From GWB1-39-12 sp964435575 (GTDB lineage: Bacteria; Patescibacteriota; Microgenomatia; UBA8517), in NCBI GenBank assembly GCA_964435575.1, contig CAYSZS010000020.1, forward strand, positions 1 through 19,898: DNA of 19,898 nt, written 5' to 3'. The notes beneath the pieces were generated by a model. It had not been told where the DNA came from. It searched no databases and was given only the letters and a program-made list of their open reading frames with translations. Shown here one piece after another: positions 1-6,095 of the stretch; within the stretch, counting starts at the first letter, position 1; every line of letters starts with the position of its first letter. The position numbers and the translations under genes were made by a program.

Positions 1-27
1 ATTCGCATAAACCTATTTTACCTCAAA

Positions 28-708
28 ATGGACTTAATTAGTTTAATATTCCCAAAAACATGTTTAGGATGTGGCAGAGAAGGAAAATATATTTGCCGCT
101 TGTGTATTGATAGGATTCCCTTTCTTAAGCAGCTGTGTCCTTACTGCGAAAAGGCCGCTCTTGACGGAGTTACTCATAGCAAATGTCTTAAAAAACTTCG
201 ATTGAACGGCGTTTTTTCCGTCTGGGCTTATGAAGGAGTAGTCAGGACTGCGATTTTAAAGCTTAAATATAAATTTGCAAAGGAGATTGCCAAAGAGCTT
301 TCAGAATACATGGCAATTTACCTTGTGAACCAACCGATATTTCCTAAAAACTCAATACTTACTCCAATTCCTCTTTACTTCCTTAAAGAAAATTTTCGTG
401 GATTTAATCAGAGCGAACTTATCGGTGAACTTTTGGCAGATCAAATGGGATGGAATTTTAATTCCGATATTCTTATCAGGAAAAGACTTCGGCGCCCCCA
501 AACCGAGCTCAAGGGCAAAGAAAGACGGGAGAATGTTCGTGGAGTCTTTGCTTTTAATTCGAAACACAAATTAACTAATCAACCAATTAACAAATCTTTT
601 CTGCTTTTCGACGATGTTTACACAACGGGCTCGACTTTGAAAGAGGCTGCTAAAGTTTTGAAACGAAGAGGAGCAGGAGAAGTTTGGGGATTAACTATTG
701 CTAGATAA
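28..708 (+). CDS. comF: ComF family phosphoribosyltransferase-like protein
   Basis: A 226-residue cytoplasmic protein of the ComF/GntX family. An N-terminal zinc-ribbon-like part carries cysteine pairs C12/C15, C23/C26 and C37/C40 plus C53. The C-terminal half is a type I phosphoribosyltransferase fold with the PRPP loop DDVYTTGST at about 195-203 and the family-conserved RRPQTELKGKERRENVRGVF-like stretch at about 155-173. ComF proteins are linked to DNA uptake in competent bacteria, where ComF is thought to act on incoming single-stranded DNA in the cytoplasm; the enzymatic reaction is not established. Length is normal for the family. The start is the ATG at 28, 8 bases after a TATTTT that could be a -10 box, so the mRNA may be leaderless. 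It converges with tRNA-Ser across two hairpins. No other competence gene is in the window, so a role in DNA uptake is inferred from family only. Confidence 0.9.
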   Translation: MDLISLIFPKTCLGCGREGKYICRLCIDRIPFLKQLCPYCEKAALDGVTHSKCLKKLRLNGVFSVWAYEGVVRTAILKLKYKFAKEIAKELSEYMAIYLVNQPIFPKNSILTPIPLYFLKENFRGFNQSELIGELLADQMGWNFNSDILIRKRLRRPQTELKGKERRENVRGVFAFNSKHKLTNQPINKSFLLFDDVYTTGSTLKEAAKVLKRRGAGEVWGLTIAR

Positions 709-711
709 GGC

Positions 712-760
712 GACAGGTACCGTTCGATACCTGTCAGCCAGATACCGACTGGTATCTGGC
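712..760. repeat. Two tandem perfect hairpins between comF and tRNA-Ser
   Basis: Arms GACAGGTA (712-719) and TACCTGTC (728-735) form one hairpin; GCCAGATACC (737-746) and GGTATCTGGC (751-760) form a second with a 4-base loop. They are 1 base apart. They sit between convergent genes, so they may end transcription from both sides, but neither strand has a clear U-tract. On the minus strand the second hairpin takes up the discriminator G and encoded CCA of tRNA-Ser, so the unprocessed 3' trailer could pair with the tRNA end. Dispersed palindromic repeats are an alternative. Confidence 0.7.
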
Positions 761-846
761 GGTGGGAGAGGGATTTGGACCCCCGTGCCTCTTGCGAAGC
801 GCATGGTTTTCGAAACCAGCCTGTTAGACCACTCCAGCATCCCACC
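757..846 (-). tRNA. tRNA-Ser (anticodon CGA)
   Basis: Reads UCG. The acceptor GGTGGGA (846-840) pairs with TCCCACC (767-761), the discriminator is G (760) as expected for serine, and CCA is encoded (759-757). The anticodon loop TTCGAAA gives CGA; the outermost pair of the anticodon stem is a C-T mismatch. A long variable arm fits a class II serine tRNA. It lies 4 bases after tRNA-Arg on the same strand, so the two are probably cut from one transcript. Confidence 0.93.
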
Positions 847-850
847 CAAG

Positions 851-923
851 TGTCCCCGGTGAGAGTCGAACTCACAACCCCCGGATCCGCAATCCGATGC
901 TCTATCCATTGAGCTACGAGGAC
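851..923 (-). tRNA. tRNA-Arg (anticodon GCG)
   Basis: The acceptor GTCCTCG pairs with CGGGGAC (one T-G pair), the discriminator is A, the D-arm is GCTC/GAGC and the T-loop is TTCGACT. The anticodon loop TTGCGGA (anticodon at plus positions 888-890) gives GCG, which reads CGC and, by G-U wobble, CGU. CCA is not encoded (the next bases are CTT), so a CCA-adding enzyme is needed. Most bacteria use an ACG gene whose A34 is converted to inosine by TadA; a genomic GCG is unusual. First gene of the Arg-Ser pair. Confidence 0.92.
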
Positions 924-943
924 AACTTATAAAAGATTGACTA

Positions 944-952
944 ATTTTACCA
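944..952 (-). promoter_or_regulatory. Extended -10 promoter for the tRNA-Arg/tRNA-Ser pair
   Basis: On the minus strand TGG is followed by TAAAAT, an extended -10 element about 20 bases before the first base of tRNA-Arg. No convincing -35 box is visible. It would give a leader of about 13 bases, to be removed by RNase P. Confidence 0.45.
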
Positions 953-990
953 GATTTGAAGCCAAAATCCTATTATGTTAAAGAAGGGAC

Positions 991-1551
991 TTAGGATAAT
1001 TTTTTCGAAACCCAGTCTGAAGCTTTATCCATTCTTGTGGGAGCTGCTTCCTCCTCAGGAATATAAAGAGAAAGAGTCTTTTTAGTTTTTTCCTTATCGC
1101 TCTCATTAATCACCAGCTCTAGTCTTCCGGGAATAGCCAGGGTTTCCAAAATCAATAAATCGGTATTTAAGCGTTTAGTAAACCAAAAACGAGTGAAAAT
1201 CTCCCAGTCGTTTCTTCTGTCAGCAACTTTTATTCCCTTGTTGGTAATGGCGTATTCGATCGTTTCCGGTTCAACTGTTGACAATATATAAAAAAGAAAG
1301 ACCAAAGCGATCAAAAGCACAACAGGCATTGCGCCCTCAACGATAAAAAGAATAAATCCAAAAATTGAGGCAATCACAACTAACCTTACCCAGAATTCTC
1401 TTTCCCTTTTCTTAAAAGCTCTTGCCGGAGCTCTCCAGGAAAAAAGTACTTTTTCCGGCTCGGGTCTTGGAAGCGGAGTTTGGGCAGACTGGACGGGCGC
1501 CTGTTGAGCCGTTTGGGGTGGTGGGGTTTGGTTATTTTTCTGATTGGGCAT
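991..1551 (-). CDS. Two-helix membrane protein of unknown function
   Basis: A 186-residue protein. Residues 1-35 are rich in Pro, Gln and Thr and look disordered; a basic stretch (RAFKKRERE) precedes two adjacent hydrophobic segments at about 55-92, which should form a membrane hairpin. The C-terminal half is soluble, mixed alpha/beta, and ends in an acidic stretch and an amphipathic tail. Both ends should be on the same side, probably the cytoplasm. I recognise it only as the kind of unnamed protein common in CPR genomes. The ATG at 1551 is preferred over the GTG at 1569, because that GTG lies directly against the -10 box (1561-1566) and would be outside the mRNA. It is divergent from tRNA-Ser(GCU), so the two share a short promoter region. 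Confidence 0.75.
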   Translation of the reverse strand: MPNQKNNQTPPPQTAQQAPVQSAQTPLPRPEPEKVLFSWRAPARAFKKREREFWVRLVVIASIFGFILFIVEGAMPVVLLIALVFLFYILSTVEPETIEYAITNKGIKVADRRNDWEIFTRFWFTKRLNTDLLILETLAIPGRLELVINESDKEKTKKTLSLYIPEEEAAPTRMDKASDWVSKKLS

Positions 1552-1560
1552 GTTAAAATT

Positions 1561-1566
1561 ATTATA
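1561..1566 (-). promoter_or_regulatory. -10 box TATAAT of the two-helix membrane protein
   Basis: A perfect TATAAT on the minus strand ends 9 bases before the ATG at 1551. Transcription should begin about 2-3 bases before the start codon, giving a leaderless or nearly leaderless mRNA. Confidence 0.65.
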
Positions 1567-1605
1567 CACTACTTAGCTAACAGCTTTTCAATAGGGCTTG
1601 ATCAA

Positions 1606-1614
1606 TGATATAAT
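1606..1614 (+). promoter_or_regulatory. Extended -10 promoter TGATATAAT of tRNA-Ser(GCU)
   Basis: TGATATAAT ends 11 bases before the tRNA, placing the transcription start about 5 bases upstream of the mature end. TTTTCA at 1585-1590 is a weak -35 candidate at 18-base spacing. The same nonamer recurs before another tRNA, dnaG, the AbiEii pair and the DEAD-box gene. Confidence 0.65.
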
Positions 1615-1625
1615 TCCACCTACAA

Positions 1626-1713
1626 GGAGGAGTCCGATAGTTTGGTCAATTCGGGAGGTTTGCTAAACCTCTGAGTCGCAAGACTCACGCGGGTTCGAAT
1701 CCCGCCTCCTCCG
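1626..1713 (+). tRNA. tRNA-Ser (anticodon GCU)
   Basis: Reads AGC and AGU. The acceptor GGAGGAG (1626-1632) pairs with CTCCTCC (1706-1712), with discriminator G at 1713. The anticodon stem GAGGT/ACCTC encloses TTGCTAA, giving GCT. A long variable arm (GAGTC/GACTC) fits class II serine tRNA, and the T-loop is TTCGAAT. CCA is not encoded. It may be co-transcribed with the NUDIX-like gene that starts 46 bases later. Confidence 0.95.
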
Positions 1714-1732
1714 CTCACGTTCGTTCGCGGAG
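1709..1732 (+). repeat. Hairpin joining the tRNA-Ser 3' end to its trailer
   Basis: CTCCGC (1709-1714, the last acceptor bases, the discriminator and the next base) can pair with GCGGAG (1727-1732) across 12 bases. In a precursor this competes with the acceptor stem. It could delay 3' processing or act as a weak pause site; no U-tract follows. Confidence 0.4.
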
Positions 1733-1759
1733 TCGTTTGGGCTCGAAAGCGCACAAGTT

Positions 1760-2224
1760 ATGTTGGATAAAAATACAGTCCTTGTTTCTGCTGCGTGTGT
1801 TTTCAAAGACGTAAAAGGAAAGCCTCGCTGGTTTTTTGTCAAACAGGGGGACGTCGAAGGCTGGGAAATTCCCAAGGTTCTGGTAAGAAAAGGAGAATCA
1901 TCAGTCAGAGCAGCTCTTCGGATGATGGGAGAAAAAGGCGGCATGAGCACAAGGGTTCTGGAAGAAGCAGGAAGGGCCGGCGGTGCAACCACAATTAATG
2001 GTAGAAGCCTCCCCCAAAGACATATTTATTACCTGATGGTTGCCAGATCATTAGCAGGCGAAGCCATTGGTTTTCCAGAGTTTCTTTGGCTCGAATATTC
2101 TAAGGCGCTCAAGAGGATTGACTCTAAGAGAGATAAAACTATGTTAAAAGCGGCCAAAGAAACTCTGGAAAAGTTAAAAAAAGAAAACCAGAGGAAAAAA
2201 ATTAACTTCCAGATGACTTCATAA
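1760..2224 (+). CDS. NUDIX-fold protein with a degenerate catalytic box
   Basis: A 154-residue protein whose first 75 residues follow the NUDIX fold (beta strand VLVSAACVF, then WEIPK, then the helix that carries the NUDIX box). The canonical box is GX5EX7REUXEEXGU. Here the upstream Glu (KGES) and the Arg are kept, but the box reads RMMGEKGGM: Met replaces the first catalytic Glu, Lys replaces the last, and the leading Gly is Val. Loss of two of the Mg-binding glutamates argues against normal diphosphate hydrolysis; it may bind a nucleotide or be scaffolding. The C-terminus is strongly basic (KKENQRKK). No -10 box or Shine-Dalgarno is clear, so it may be read from the tRNA-Ser promoter. It precedes a second NUDIX gene by 29 bases. 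Confidence 0.75.
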   Translation: MLDKNTVLVSAACVFKDVKGKPRWFFVKQGDVEGWEIPKVLVRKGESSVRAALRMMGEKGGMSTRVLEEAGRAGGATTINGRSLPQRHIYYLMVARSLAGEAIGFPEFLWLEYSKALKRIDSKRDKTMLKAAKETLEKLKKENQRKKINFQMTS

Positions 2225-2240
2225 CCCTGGCTCTTTCAGT

Positions 2241-2246
2241 TAAAAT
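2241..2246 (+). promoter_or_regulatory. -10-like TAAAAT before the second NUDIX gene
   Basis: TAAAAT ends 7 bases before the ATG at 2254, the spacing seen at other leaderless starts in this window. No -35 box is evident, so the support is mainly positional. Confidence 0.4.
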
Positions 2247-2253
2247 TAAGGGT

Positions 2254-2757
2254 ATGCAGCGTGAATTCTCAACCGGAGGGATTGTCTACAAGAAAATGAA
2301 CGGAGGCGTTTTATGGTTAGTGGCAAAGTCGTCTCCCAGTAAGAAATATCCTAAAAGTGTTTGGAGGCTTCCTAAAGGCTGGATTGATGAGGAAAAAGGC
2401 GGAAAAAACCCAGGACCGCTGTCTAGAGGTGAAAGAAAATCGACGCTTGAAGAACTTCAAAGTACCGCTCTAAGAGAGGTTAGGGAAGAAGGTGGGATTG
2501 GAGCAAAGATTATAAAAAAGATTGGGACAGAGAGATTTTTTTATACGCATGAAGGAGATCGTATTTTGAAATTTGTTACTTTTTATTTAATGGAATGGGT
2601 GAAAGATCTTCCGGAAGGTCCCGGTTTTGAAACGGAAAAAGTTGAGTGGTTAATTTATGAAAACGCACGAAAAAAACTCACCCATCCTGGAGAGAAAAAA
2701 ATGTTGGATAGAGCCCACAACTTATTAAGTTTGGGGATACAAGATGATTTGATATAA
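2254..2757 (+). CDS. NUDIX hydrolase with an insertion inside the NUDIX box
   Basis: A 167-residue cytoplasmic protein. Strand STGGIVY, then WRLPKGWID, then the catalytic helix LQSTALREVREEGGI, which has the complete REUXEEXGU core with all three glutamates. NUDIX enzymes cleave nucleoside diphosphates linked to another group, using Mg2+. Between the GWID and the Glu of the helix there are about 20 extra residues (EEKGGKNPGPLSRGERKSTL), where the family usually has only a few; the insertion is polar and Gly/Pro-rich and probably a loop. The closest familiar type is the (di)nucleoside polyphosphate hydrolase group, but the substrate cannot be read from sequence. It follows a degenerate NUDIX paralogue, so the two may work together. 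Its stop codon overlaps the promoter of tRNA-Ser(GGA). Confidence 0.88.
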   Translation: MQREFSTGGIVYKKMNGGVLWLVAKSSPSKKYPKSVWRLPKGWIDEEKGGKNPGPLSRGERKSTLEELQSTALREVREEGGIGAKIIKKIGTERFFYTHEGDRILKFVTFYLMEWVKDLPEGPGFETEKVEWLIYENARKKLTHPGEKKMLDRAHNLLSLGIQDDLI

Positions 2758-2758
2758 T
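2750..2758 (+). promoter_or_regulatory. Extended -10 promoter TGATATAAT inside the NUDIX stop codon
   Basis: TGATATAAT overlaps the last codons and TAA of the NUDIX gene. The next gene is tRNA-Ser(GGA) at 2819, so the transcript would carry a leader of about 54 bases that contains a 13-bp hairpin. That leader is much longer than for tRNA-Ser(GCU). Confidence 0.5.
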
Positions 2759-2782
2759 GAAACGTTTTTGTATTTTCTTTGT

Positions 2783-2811
2783 CGTACTTTCTTTTACTAA
2801 AAGAAAGTACG
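2783..2811. repeat. Perfect 13-bp inverted repeat before tRNA-Ser(GGA)
   Basis: CGTACTTTCTTTT (2783-2795) and AAAAGAAAGTACG (2799-2811) are exact inverted copies with a 3-base loop ACT. It lies between the NUDIX stop codon and the tRNA, 7 bases before the mature end. It has no U-tract after it on either strand, so it is a poor intrinsic terminator; it may be an RNA processing site or a DNA-binding palindrome. Confidence 0.75.
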
Positions 2812-2818
2812 AGTAAAA

Positions 2819-2908
2819 GGAGACGTGCCGGAGTGGTCGATCGGGTTCGCTTGGAGAGCGAATGTGGCCGCAAGGTCACCAGAGGTTCGAATCCTCTCGT
2901 CTCCGCCA
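2819..2908 (+). tRNA. tRNA-Ser (anticodon GGA)
   Basis: Reads UCC and UCU. The acceptor GGAGACG (2819-2825) pairs with CGTCTCC (2898-2904), discriminator G at 2905, and CCA is encoded at 2906-2908. The anticodon stem TTCGC/GCGAA encloses TTGGAGA. A long variable arm is present and the T-loop is TTCGAAT. This is the third serine isoacceptor in 2.2 kb; only the UGA anticodon is missing from the set. Confidence 0.95.
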
Positions 2909-2974
2909 TTTTACCTTGTGCTTTTAGAATCTTACTTCTAAACTAGTTTGTATGTTAGAATAATTCGCATCTGT

Positions 2975-3196
2975 ATGATCATTTTAATTTTAATTATGTC
3001 GGTATTTTTATTTGTTTTTCCTAAAAGCGTTTATGCATATATAGATCCTGGTTCCGGAAGCTATCTTACCCAAGTTATTTTGGGAGTAATTTTTGGAGGA
3101 TTGTTTATGTTGAAAGTTTATTGGAGAAAAATTAAGAATGTGTTTTCCAAAGGCAGCTCCAAGAAAAATGATGAGAAACTCTCCAAAAACGAGTAA
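2975..3196 (+). CDS. Small two-helix membrane protein with YIDPGSGS motif
   Basis: About 73 residues. An N-terminal hydrophobic stretch ends in a possible signal cleavage region (PKSVYA), followed by the motif YIDPGSGSYL, a second hydrophobic stretch and a basic cytoplasmic tail (KVYWRKIKNVF). Short proteins with YIDPG(S/T)GS are often found next to surface-polysaccharide methyltransferases and sulfatase-fold enzymes, as here; their role is not known. The ATG at 2975 is preferred over TTG at 2948 because TAGAAT at 2956-2961 is a plausible -10 box between them. It is the first gene of the glycan operon, and its end overlaps the methyltransferase start. Confidence 0.7.
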   Translation: MIILILIMSVFLFVFPKSVYAYIDPGSGSYLTQVILGVIFGGLFMLKVYWRKIKNVFSKGSSKKNDEKLSKNE

Positions 3197-4559
3197 GTTT
3201 TCAAAGGGTTCGTTTAGGGATCCAAGCGGATTTCTTTTTATAAAAAATGGTCAACTTCTAAGAAGAGTCGATATTAATTATAAAGACAATTTCGACTACT
3301 TTGTCAAAAGCGGCCTTTATAAAAAGCTTACAGAGGAGGGTTATTTAATTTCTCATAAAAGTGTAAAGTTTCCTAGTAGTTACCCCAATACTTACAAAAT
3401 AATTAAACCGGAAAAAATTCCCTTTATTTCATATCCATATGAATGGTGTTTTAGTCAGTTAAAAGACGCCGCCCTTCTTACACTATTAATAAACAGAAAA
3501 AGTATTGAAAAGGGGATGATTTTGAAAGATGCCAGTGCTTACAATGTCCAGTTTTTGCAAGGCAAGCCGATTTTTATCGATACCTTATCGTTTGAAAAAT
3601 ACAAAGAAGGGACCCCTTGGATAGCCTATCAGCAATTTTGCCGGCATCTTTTGTCTCCTCTTCTTTTGGCAGCATATAAAGATTACAGGTTGATGCAGTT
3701 TTCAAGAATATTTATCGACGGAATTCCACTTGACCTTACTAGTAAGCTTTTACCATTGAGCTCGATTCTTAATTTTTCCGTACTTACTAATATACATATG
3801 CATTCAAAAGCAGAGAGCTTTCTCGAGGATAAGTTTGTAAAGAGAAAGGAATCTTATATATCTCAAAATTCACTATTTGCGATTATCAATAACTTAGAAA
3901 ACCTTATATCTAAATTAGATTTAAGAACTAAAAAAACAGAATGGCTAGATTATTATGAAAAAGATAGCTACGGCAATCGGTCTCTAAGAAATAAAAAAAA
4001 TATTGTAAAGGGTTTATTTAAGGAGATTGGCAGGGTTGATATGCTGTGGGATTTGGGGTCGAATATTGGTTACTTTTCAAAAGCATTAGATGTAAAAAAT
4101 ACTTTTATTGTCGATTTTGACAATGATATTTTAGCGGTTGAGAAAGATTATAAGGAGGTTAAAAAAAGACATTTAACAAATGTACTTCCCCTTTTTTTGG
4201 ATCTAACCAACCCAAGTTCTGGAATAGGTTGGGCAAACGAGGAAAGAGACTCTTTAATTCAAAGAGGTCCGTGTGATGTTGCTTTAGCGTTGGCGCTTAT
4301 ACATCATTTTGCAATTACACATAACCTGCCTTTATCAAAAATCGCAAACTTCTTTAAGCATATTTGCAAGTGGCTTATTATTGAATTTGTTCCAAAGGGG
4401 GACTTTCAAATTAAAAGATTACTTTTAAATAGGGAAGATATTTTTTCTGAATATAATCAAGAAAATTTTGAAAAAGAGTTTTCCAATTTTTTTTATATCC
4501 GTAAAAAAATTAGGATTTATAATTCAGAAAGAGTAATGTATTTGATGAAAAGAAAATGA
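3168..4559 (+). CDS. Two-part SAM-dependent methyltransferase of a surface-glycan cluster (NoeA-like)
   Basis: About 463 residues from the ATG at 3168; an ATG at 3138 adds 10 residues of doubtful value. It begins with the family-typical SFRDPSGFLF. Residues about 110-175 contain LKDASAYNVQF followed by IFIDTLSFEKY, which resembles the D-x4-N and D of a kinase-like phosphotransferase fold; this could be a kinase-like domain or a shared shape only. The C-terminal part has a Rossmann methyltransferase motif I, DLGSNIGYFS (about 294-303), then FIVDFDND for the acidic SAM-ribose site. The resemblance to NoeA-related nodulation methyltransferases is from memory of the family. The substrate is probably a sugar or lipid-linked glycan, by context. 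It overlaps the sulfatase-fold gene by ATGA, suggesting coupled translation. Confidence 0.75.
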   Translation: MMRNSPKTSKFSKGSFRDPSGFLFIKNGQLLRRVDINYKDNFDYFVKSGLYKKLTEEGYLISHKSVKFPSSYPNTYKIIKPEKIPFISYPYEWCFSQLKDAALLTLLINRKSIEKGMILKDASAYNVQFLQGKPIFIDTLSFEKYKEGTPWIAYQQFCRHLLSPLLLAAYKDYRLMQFSRIFIDGIPLDLTSKLLPLSSILNFSVLTNIHMHSKAESFLEDKFVKRKESYISQNSLFAIINNLENLISKLDLRTKKTEWLDYYEKDSYGNRSLRNKKNIVKGLFKEIGRVDMLWDLGSNIGYFSKALDVKNTFIVDFDNDILAVEKDYKEVKKRHLTNVLPLFLDLTNPSSGIGWANEERDSLIQRGPCDVALALALIHHFAITHNLPLSKIANFFKHICKWLIIEFVPKGDFQIKRLLLNREDIFSEYNQENFEKEFSNFFYIRKKIRIYNSERVMYLMKRK

Positions 4560-6088
4560 TATTTCTTATCGCATATCCGTTCCTTTTTTCGCTTTTTCCG
4601 ATATTCTCCTTATATTTAAAAAACTTTAATCAAGTTTCTTTTGGAGACGTCGTTGACCCCACTATAGTCGTATTATTTTTTTCTTTAGCTTCTTATTTAG
4701 GAAGTTTTATGGCTACTAGAAAGATTGCTAAAGCCTCACTAATTACTTTCGTTTTTATTTTTTTTGTCTTTTCATTCGAACCCGTCTTTTCTCCATTCAG
4801 AAAAATTTTATCGGTAGACGGAGTATTAACTGTTTATCCGTGGTTTTTTATTTTTTGGATAGCTTTGTTTTTGGTGTCCCTTTTTTTTATATTGTGGACA
4901 GATTCTCATTTAACGCTTATAAATAAATTTCTATCCCTTTTTTCGATCTTCTTGATTTTTATTTCTTTTGCTAGATTGGTTACTCTAAAGCCTTGGAAGA
5001 GTAATAACTCTGTTCTAAGTAAGTCGATAAATACCATTGACGTTTTAACCGTTCAGAAGGATAGCGAGGAAGATACTGACTTGCCCGACATTTATTACAT
5101 AATTGTTGATAGATACTTAAGGAATGATATTCTTCAAGAAAATTACGGATTTGATAATAGCGATTTTTTAAATTTTTTGCGTGAGAAAGGATTTTATGTT
5201 GCTGAGGCAAGCAGGTCAAACTATCTAAAAACCGGACAGTCCCTTGCTTCCTCTTTAAATATGCAATATATAAATTATCTATCTCAGAATGGTGGTGAAA
5301 ATTCCGAATCTTGGGGTCCCGTATATTCGCTTCTTGAAAAAAACCTAGTAGTAAAAACGCTTAAAGACAAAGGCTATAAATATATTCATTTGGGTTCATG
5401 GTGGGAGCCAACCAGAAAAAACGACTTTGCCGATATAAATATAAACATTCAGGTAACCCCTGAATTTTCGGAGAATCTATTACAAAATACCGTTTTTTAT
5501 CCCGTAAAAGATCAACTATTTGCAGAGGGGGTGCGTAAAGAACAGTACGATAGAACGTTATATGAATTGGATTATCTAAAAAAAATACCCCTTATTAATG
5601 AGTCTACTTTTACCTTTGCCCACCTTTTAATAACTCACCCCCCTTATGTTTTTGATGAAAAAGGAAACTATGTTACTAATAGAGATGAGGCTAGAATAGA
5701 AGAAAAAGAAAGTTATGTAATTCAAGTTAAAATTACAAACAAACTTCTTGAGGACTTGATAACAGAAATCTTTCAAAATTCTGAACGAAAACCCGTAATT
5801 GTTATTCAATCCGACGAAGGTAAATATCCAGTTGGGATATTGCAGTTTGACCATAGATTTGATTGGTTTAAGGGAACCAGCGATCAGGTAAAAGAAAAAA
5901 CCGCAATCCTTAATGCGATTTATATTCCAGATACTGACGCTAAAGAGTTTTACCCCAGCCTTACCCCTGTAAATACTTTTAGAATTGTTTTTAACAAAGT
6001 ATTTAACACGAACATGGATTTATTGCCCGACGAAAGTTATTTGAACCAGGATGACCTTCATCCATATAAGTTTAAAAAAGTGGAATAA
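4556..6088 (+). CDS. Membrane-anchored sulfatase/alkaline-phosphatase-fold enzyme
   Basis: A 510-residue protein. The N-terminal 145 residues hold four or five membrane helices, followed by a linker and an extracytoplasmic catalytic domain from about 176. The domain opens with PDIYYIIVDRY, where D185 should bind metal. NYLKTGQSLASSLNM (about 222-236) holds the probable catalytic Thr. HPPYVF and QSDEG near the end match the usual HxP and SDHG sites, but SDHG reads SDEG here. The overall plan resembles lipoteichoic-acid synthase and phosphoethanolamine or phosphoglycerol transferases, which modify glycans or lipids at the cell surface. The substrate is unknown. It starts inside the methyltransferase stop (ATGA). 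Confidence 0.82.
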   Translation: MIFLIAYPFLFSLFPIFSLYLKNFNQVSFGDVVDPTIVVLFFSLASYLGSFMATRKIAKASLITFVFIFFVFSFEPVFSPFRKILSVDGVLTVYPWFFIFWIALFLVSLFFILWTDSHLTLINKFLSLFSIFLIFISFARLVTLKPWKSNNSVLSKSINTIDVLTVQKDSEEDTDLPDIYYIIVDRYLRNDILQENYGFDNSDFLNFLREKGFYVAEASRSNYLKTGQSLASSLNMQYINYLSQNGGENSESWGPVYSLLEKNLVVKTLKDKGYKYIHLGSWWEPTRKNDFADININIQVTPEFSENLLQNTVFYPVKDQLFAEGVRKEQYDRTLYELDYLKKIPLINESTFTFAHLLITHPPYVFDEKGNYVTNRDEARIEEKESYVIQVKITNKLLEDLITEIFQNSERKPVIVIQSDEGKYPVGILQFDHRFDWFKGTSDQVKEKTAILNAIYIPDTDAKEFYPSLTPVNTFRIVFNKVFNTNMDLLPDESYLNQDDLHPYKFKKVE

Positions 6089-6095
6089 TGTAACT

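Noticed and set aside
618..909. Minus-strand ORFs across 618-909
   Set aside because: They run through tRNA-Ser and tRNA-Arg and the hairpin pair; no coding features.
1552..1569. GTG start at 1569 for the two-helix membrane protein
   Set aside because: It would have to be transcribed from upstream of the TATAAT box with which it overlaps or abuts; ATG at 1551 has ideal leaderless spacing.
1663..1992. Minus-strand ORF opposite tRNA-Ser(GCU) and the NUDIX-like gene
   Set aside because: Composition reflects the opposite strand; it crosses the tRNA and has no start signal.
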